DNA of 7,555 bases from Bacteroidales bacterium (GTDB lineage: Bacteria; Bacteroidota; Bacteroidia; Bacteroidales; WCHB1-69), in the NCBI GenBank assembly GCA_031273515.1, contig JAISRU010000175.1, positions 1-7,555 on the forward strand. The letters are read 5' to 3'. Positions within the stretch are counted from its first letter, which is position 1. Every line of letters starts with the position of its first letter. Below the pieces are notes generated by a model, which saw only the letters and a program-made list of their open reading frames with translations, did no database searches and was not told where the DNA came from. Position numbers and translations under genes: made by a program. Positions 5,216 to 7,555 of the stretch are shown here, in pieces.

Positions 5216-5254
5216 CGTCATTGTGGCAGCGAAGAATGAAGAGTCACAATGACG
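5216..5254. repeat. Second, short CGTCATTG...CAATGACG hairpin
   Basis: CGTCATTGTG (5216-5225) pairs perfectly with CACAATGACG (5245-5254) around a 19-nt loop containing GCAGCGAAGAATGAAG. The ends match those of the mosaic at 4671-4911, and the loop resembles its GAGCGAAGCGA part. It is probably a miniature or decayed member of the same repeat family, lying 42 nt outside the 584-bp element. Confidence 0.55.
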
Positions 5255-5395
5255 TGTAAATAAAGCAGATAGAAAATATAGTCAAATGGAATTACTTAAA
5301 TCGGACATATCCCTTATTCAGGCACGATAATTGTAATAGAAGTAGGAAATATTGCTTTGGATTTATAATTATTAACGTAAAATAAAATTGGATAT
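5255..5395. other. Gene-free stretch before the exported protein gene
   Basis: I see no coding sequence and no strong structure here. It must hold the promoter of the next gene. TTTG (5356-5359) and TAAAATTG (5383-5390, one mismatch to TAnnTTTG) are present but 23 bp apart, and the latter is too near the start at 5396 for a normal leader. Neither is convincing. Confidence 0.4.
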
Positions 5396-6013
5396 ATGAA
5401 GAAAATTATGTTGAGTGTTTTAGCAACGATGCTCATGGCGAGTGTGTTTTCACAAACCGCAAAAGATGAAATGGTTCTGTTCGACAAAACAAATGTGCTT
5501 GGCGCAAGTATTTCTTGCGATTATGATGCAACGCTGACGTCGAAGGCTTTACAGAACCGCTTTGAACAGGACATGAAACTGAAAGGAACGAATCTGAAAG
5601 GTTTCAGGTACTATCAATCTCAATCCTTCCCTGAATTTGGATCGTTGAATTATGATATTTATACTCAGGTAAAGGTAACAGGGAAAAAGAGTGAACAGAA
5701 GACAGTTATTTATTTGTTGATCTCCAAGGGAAACGAAAACTTTTGTACCCCGACAGACGATCCCGCATTGTTTGAGAAAATGAAAACTTTTCTGACTAAT
5801 TTTATGCCTTATCTGCGGGAATACGATATTGACAAAAAAATTCAGGATCAAACAAAGCGGATTGAAAAATTAGAAAAAGAGAATAACGCATTAATTTTGG
5901 CAAGAGATAAATTAAAAAAACAATTGGAAGATAAAGAAAAGGCAATTGCAGCAAAGGCAGATGAATTGGCTAAAATAAAGACCTCTCTTGAAGAATTAAA
6001 GATTTCAAAATGA
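5396..6013 (+). CDS. Uncharacterised exported protein with coiled-coil tail
   Basis: The 205-residue product begins with a signal peptide (MKK, a hydrophobic core to about residue 18, likely signal peptidase I cleavage after VFS at 17-19, before Gln20). No lipobox cysteine is present at the cleavage site, so it is probably secreted or periplasmic rather than a lipoprotein. Residues 20 to about 143 form a compact domain with VLFDKTNVLGAS (27-38), FPEFGSLNYDIYTQV (78-92) and ISKGNENF (109-116); I do not recognise this domain by name. From about 149 to 202 there is a regular Lys/Glu-rich coiled coil, which may trimerise or bind a partner. No Shine-Dalgarno is seen; the start at 5396 is chosen because it gives an intact signal peptide. 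It lies between the repeat region and metK and appears to be its own transcription unit, closed by the palindrome at 6022-6059. Confidence 0.8.
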   Translation: MKKIMLSVLATMLMASVFSQTAKDEMVLFDKTNVLGASISCDYDATLTSKALQNRFEQDMKLKGTNLKGFRYYQSQSFPEFGSLNYDIYTQVKVTGKKSEQKTVIYLLISKGNENFCTPTDDPALFEKMKTFLTNFMPYLREYDIDKKIQDQTKRIEKLEKENNALILARDKLKKQLEDKEKAIAAKADELAKIKTSLEELKISK

Positions 6014-6021
6014 ACTGAATA

Positions 6022-6059
6022 ATAAAATCAATAGCGGAAATTTCCGCTATTGATTTTAT
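6022..6059. terminator. Perfect 38-bp palindrome, likely terminator
   Basis: ATAAAATCAATAGCGGAAA (6022-6040) is directly followed by its exact reverse complement (6041-6059), with no separate loop. It begins 9 nt after the stop of the exported protein gene. A T-run lies further on (6072-6080). The arm carries A-rich sequence on its left and T-rich sequence on its right, so it could stop transcription on either strand. Confidence 0.75.
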
Positions 6060-6245
6060 GGGTTTTGGGAGTTTTTTTTTGTTTTTCAAGGTCGGAAAAA
6101 ATGAGGGTACAGAGGGTAACGAGCATTAAAAACAGAGGAAATCTCCGAAGAAAAAAAGAAGATTTGTTGCAATATCCACAATAATGTACAAACAGAAACG
6201 TTAAAATCAAATAACAGAAGGAAAATAATTAAAATTTTAAATACA
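6060..6245 (+). promoter_or_regulatory. A-rich metK upstream region, no riboswitch recognised
   Basis: After the T-run at 6072-6080 the region contains a near-tandem GAGGGTA repeat (6103-6109 and 6112-6118) and then A-rich sequence up to metK. I find no SAM riboswitch architecture and no complete -33/-7 promoter; TTTG at 6163-6166 has no TAnnTTTG partner at the right spacing. The metK promoter must lie here but cannot be placed. The small reverse-strand ORF across this region is not credible. Confidence 0.3.
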
Positions 6246-7555
6246 ATGTCTTATTTATTTACATCAGAATCGGTGTCGGAAGGACACCCAGATAAAGTAG
6301 CAGATCAGATATCCGACGCATTGCTGGATGAGTTTTTGCGAAGAGATCCCAATTCAAAAGTAGCCTGTGAAACAATGGTTACAACAGGATTGGTAGTATG
6401 TGCAGGAGAAGTACGGACGTCAGCTTATATTGATGTTCAGGAAACAGCGCGCAAAGTAATTCGTAAAATCGGTTATACCAAAGGGGAATACATGTTTGAA
6501 GGTAATACATGCGGCGTACTTTCTGCTATTCATGAACAGTCGCCTGACATAGCTCAGGGGGTAATTCGTACTGATCCAAAAAAACAGGGAGCAGGCGACC
6601 AGGGAATAATGTTTGGTTACGCTACCAGTGAAATGGAAAATTACATGCCCTTATCTATCGAAATAGCGAACAGGTTAATCCATGAACTTACAGTAATCCG
6701 AAAAGACGGCAGAAAAATGAAATATCTTCGTCCGGATGCAAAAGCGCAGGTAACAATGGAGTATACCGATAAGGGAAAACCTCTTGGAATACATACGATT
6801 GTTCTTTCAGTACAACATGATGATTTTCATGAAGATGAAAAGAAAATGTTGGAAATTATTGAAGATGATGTTCGCAGCATCTTAATTCCATTAGTGCGGA
6901 AAAAAACGCCGTCTTCCAAGAAACGTTTCTTCAAGACGAATTTCAAATTGCTGGTCAATCCGACAGGAAAGTTTGTTATCGGCGGACCGCATGGAGATAC
7001 GGGTCTGACAGGACGGAAAATTGTTGTTGATACCTATGGCGGGGTATGTCCTCACGGAGGAGGCGCTTTTTCAGGTAAGGACGCATCCAAAGTGGATCGT
7101 TCCGGAGCTTATGCAGCGCGTCATATTGCAAAGAATATTGTTGCTTCCGGCATTGCCCGCGAGGCGACCGTTCAGATTGCTTATGCTATCGGTATTGCAA
7201 AACCTGTTGGTTTATACGTTGATACGCATGATACAACAAGAATAAGGGACTCAAAAGGAAGACCAATTCCTTGCGATGATATTGCTCGCGTTGTAGAAAG
7301 TATGTTCGATTTGACGCCTTATGGCATCGCAAAACGATTTGGATTGCAAAATCCTATCTATTTGCCAACGGCGGCAGGCGGACATTTTGGTAGAGATCCT
7401 TATTCTCAGGAAGTTGAAGTTTTTTACAAAGACGATACTGTTGAAGTAAAAACTATTGACGGAGAAGAACGGTATTTTAAAACAGTGGAGTTTTTCCCAT
7501 GGGAAAAAACGGACTATGTAGAACCATTACGCAGAGTATTTAGTATGGATGCGTA
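6246..7555 (+). CDS. metK: S-adenosylmethionine synthetase (3' end at window edge)
   Basis: MetK makes S-adenosylmethionine from methionine and ATP in the cytoplasm, releasing phosphate and diphosphate. The frame from ATG 6246 is open for 436 codons to the window edge. Family landmarks are [15 protein letters not shown] (7-21; His14 and Asp16 at the active site), GAGDQG (115-120), [13 protein letters not shown] (246-258) and the phosphate-loop signature GGGAFSGKD (271-279). The length, over 50 residues above the 384 of E. coli, fits the longer Bacteroidota form. The end, [21 protein letters not shown], looks like a natural C-terminus, and the last two bases of the window are TA, so the stop is probably TAA or TAG one base beyond. 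No Shine-Dalgarno is obvious; the A/T-rich ATACA before the ATG is usual for this phylum. Identification is secure. Confidence 0.97.
   Translation, partial: MSYLFTSESVSEGHPDKVADQISDALLDEFLRRDPNSKVACETMVTTGLVVCAGEVRTSAYIDVQETARKVIRKIGYTKGEYMFEGNTCGVLSAIHEQSPDIAQGVIRTDPKKQGAGDQGIMFGYATSEMENYMPLSIEIANRLIHELTVIRKDGRKMKYLRPDAKAQVTMEYTDKGKPLGIHTIVLSVQHDDFHEDEKKMLEIIEDDVRSILIPLVRKKTPSSKKRFFKTNFKLLVNPTGKFVIGGPHGDTGLTGRKIVVDTYGGVCPHGGGAFSGKDASKVDRSGAYAARHIAKNIVASGIAREATVQIAYAIGIAKPVGLYVDTHDTTRIRDSKGRPIPCDDIARVVESMFDLTPYGIAKRFGLQNPIYLPTAAGGHFGRDPYSQEVEVFYKDDTVEVKTIDGEERYFKTVEFFPWEKTDYVEPLRRVFSMDA

Noticed and set aside
6028..6210. 60-residue reverse ORF upstream of metK
   Set aside because: It arises from the A/T-rich leader and reads into the terminator palindrome; no supporting signals.
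6060..6245. SAM riboswitch ahead of metK
   Set aside because: No multi-stem or pseudoknot arrangement of the known SAM classes can be drawn; only A/T-rich sequence and a short GAGGGTA repeat are seen.

Overview
The window looks like chromosomal DNA from a member of the Bacteroidota, most likely Bacteroidales. Three things suggest this: a promoter-like ATTG / 19 bp / TATCTTTG ahead of pyrH, which fits the Bacteroidota -33/-7 consensus; A-rich leaders with mostly poor Shine-Dalgarno sequences; and protein types typical of the phylum (a 2TM-domain protein, a long MetK, a phosphate butyryltransferase). No genus can be named from sequence alone. All supported genes lie on the + strand.

Layout. 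1-171 is the charged C-terminal tail of an unidentified protein. A hairpin and a promoter follow, overlapping each other. Then comes a tight housekeeping cluster: pyrH (UMP kinase, 426-1133), a small two-helix membrane protein (1138-1503), frr (ribosome recycling factor, 1560-2123) and, after an 82-nt gap, a phosphate butyryl/acetyltransferase (2206-3117) closed by a clear intrinsic terminator. A dihydroorotate dehydrogenase-type gene (3264-4397) has its own leader and a strong Shine-Dalgarno. PyrH and the DHODH both belong to pyrimidine nucleotide metabolism, but the terminator between them argues for separate transcripts.

From 4398 to 5395 (about 1 kb) I see no credible gene, but the stretch is dense in repeats. 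An inverted repeat plus three 22-nt-spaced direct repeats sits just after the DHODH. A composite element of about 584 bp with imperfect ~50-bp inverted ends (4591-5174) follows. Nested inside it are a 241-bp palindromic mosaic with 9-bp inverted ends and an 85-nt sequence that folds into three arms. A second, small hairpin with the same CGTCATTG/CAATGACG ends lies at 5216-5254.

After the repeat region come an uncharacterised exported protein with a coiled-coil tail (5396-6013), a perfect 38-bp palindrome acting as its likely terminator, and metK (S-adenosylmethionine synthetase, from 6246). metK runs off the window almost exactly at its stop codon.

There is no clear sign of a defence system, prophage, CRISPR array or biosynthetic cluster. 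The most unusual material is the nested palindromic repeat region and the DHODH variant, which has a class 2-like layout but a cysteine where class 2 enzymes have the catalytic serine.
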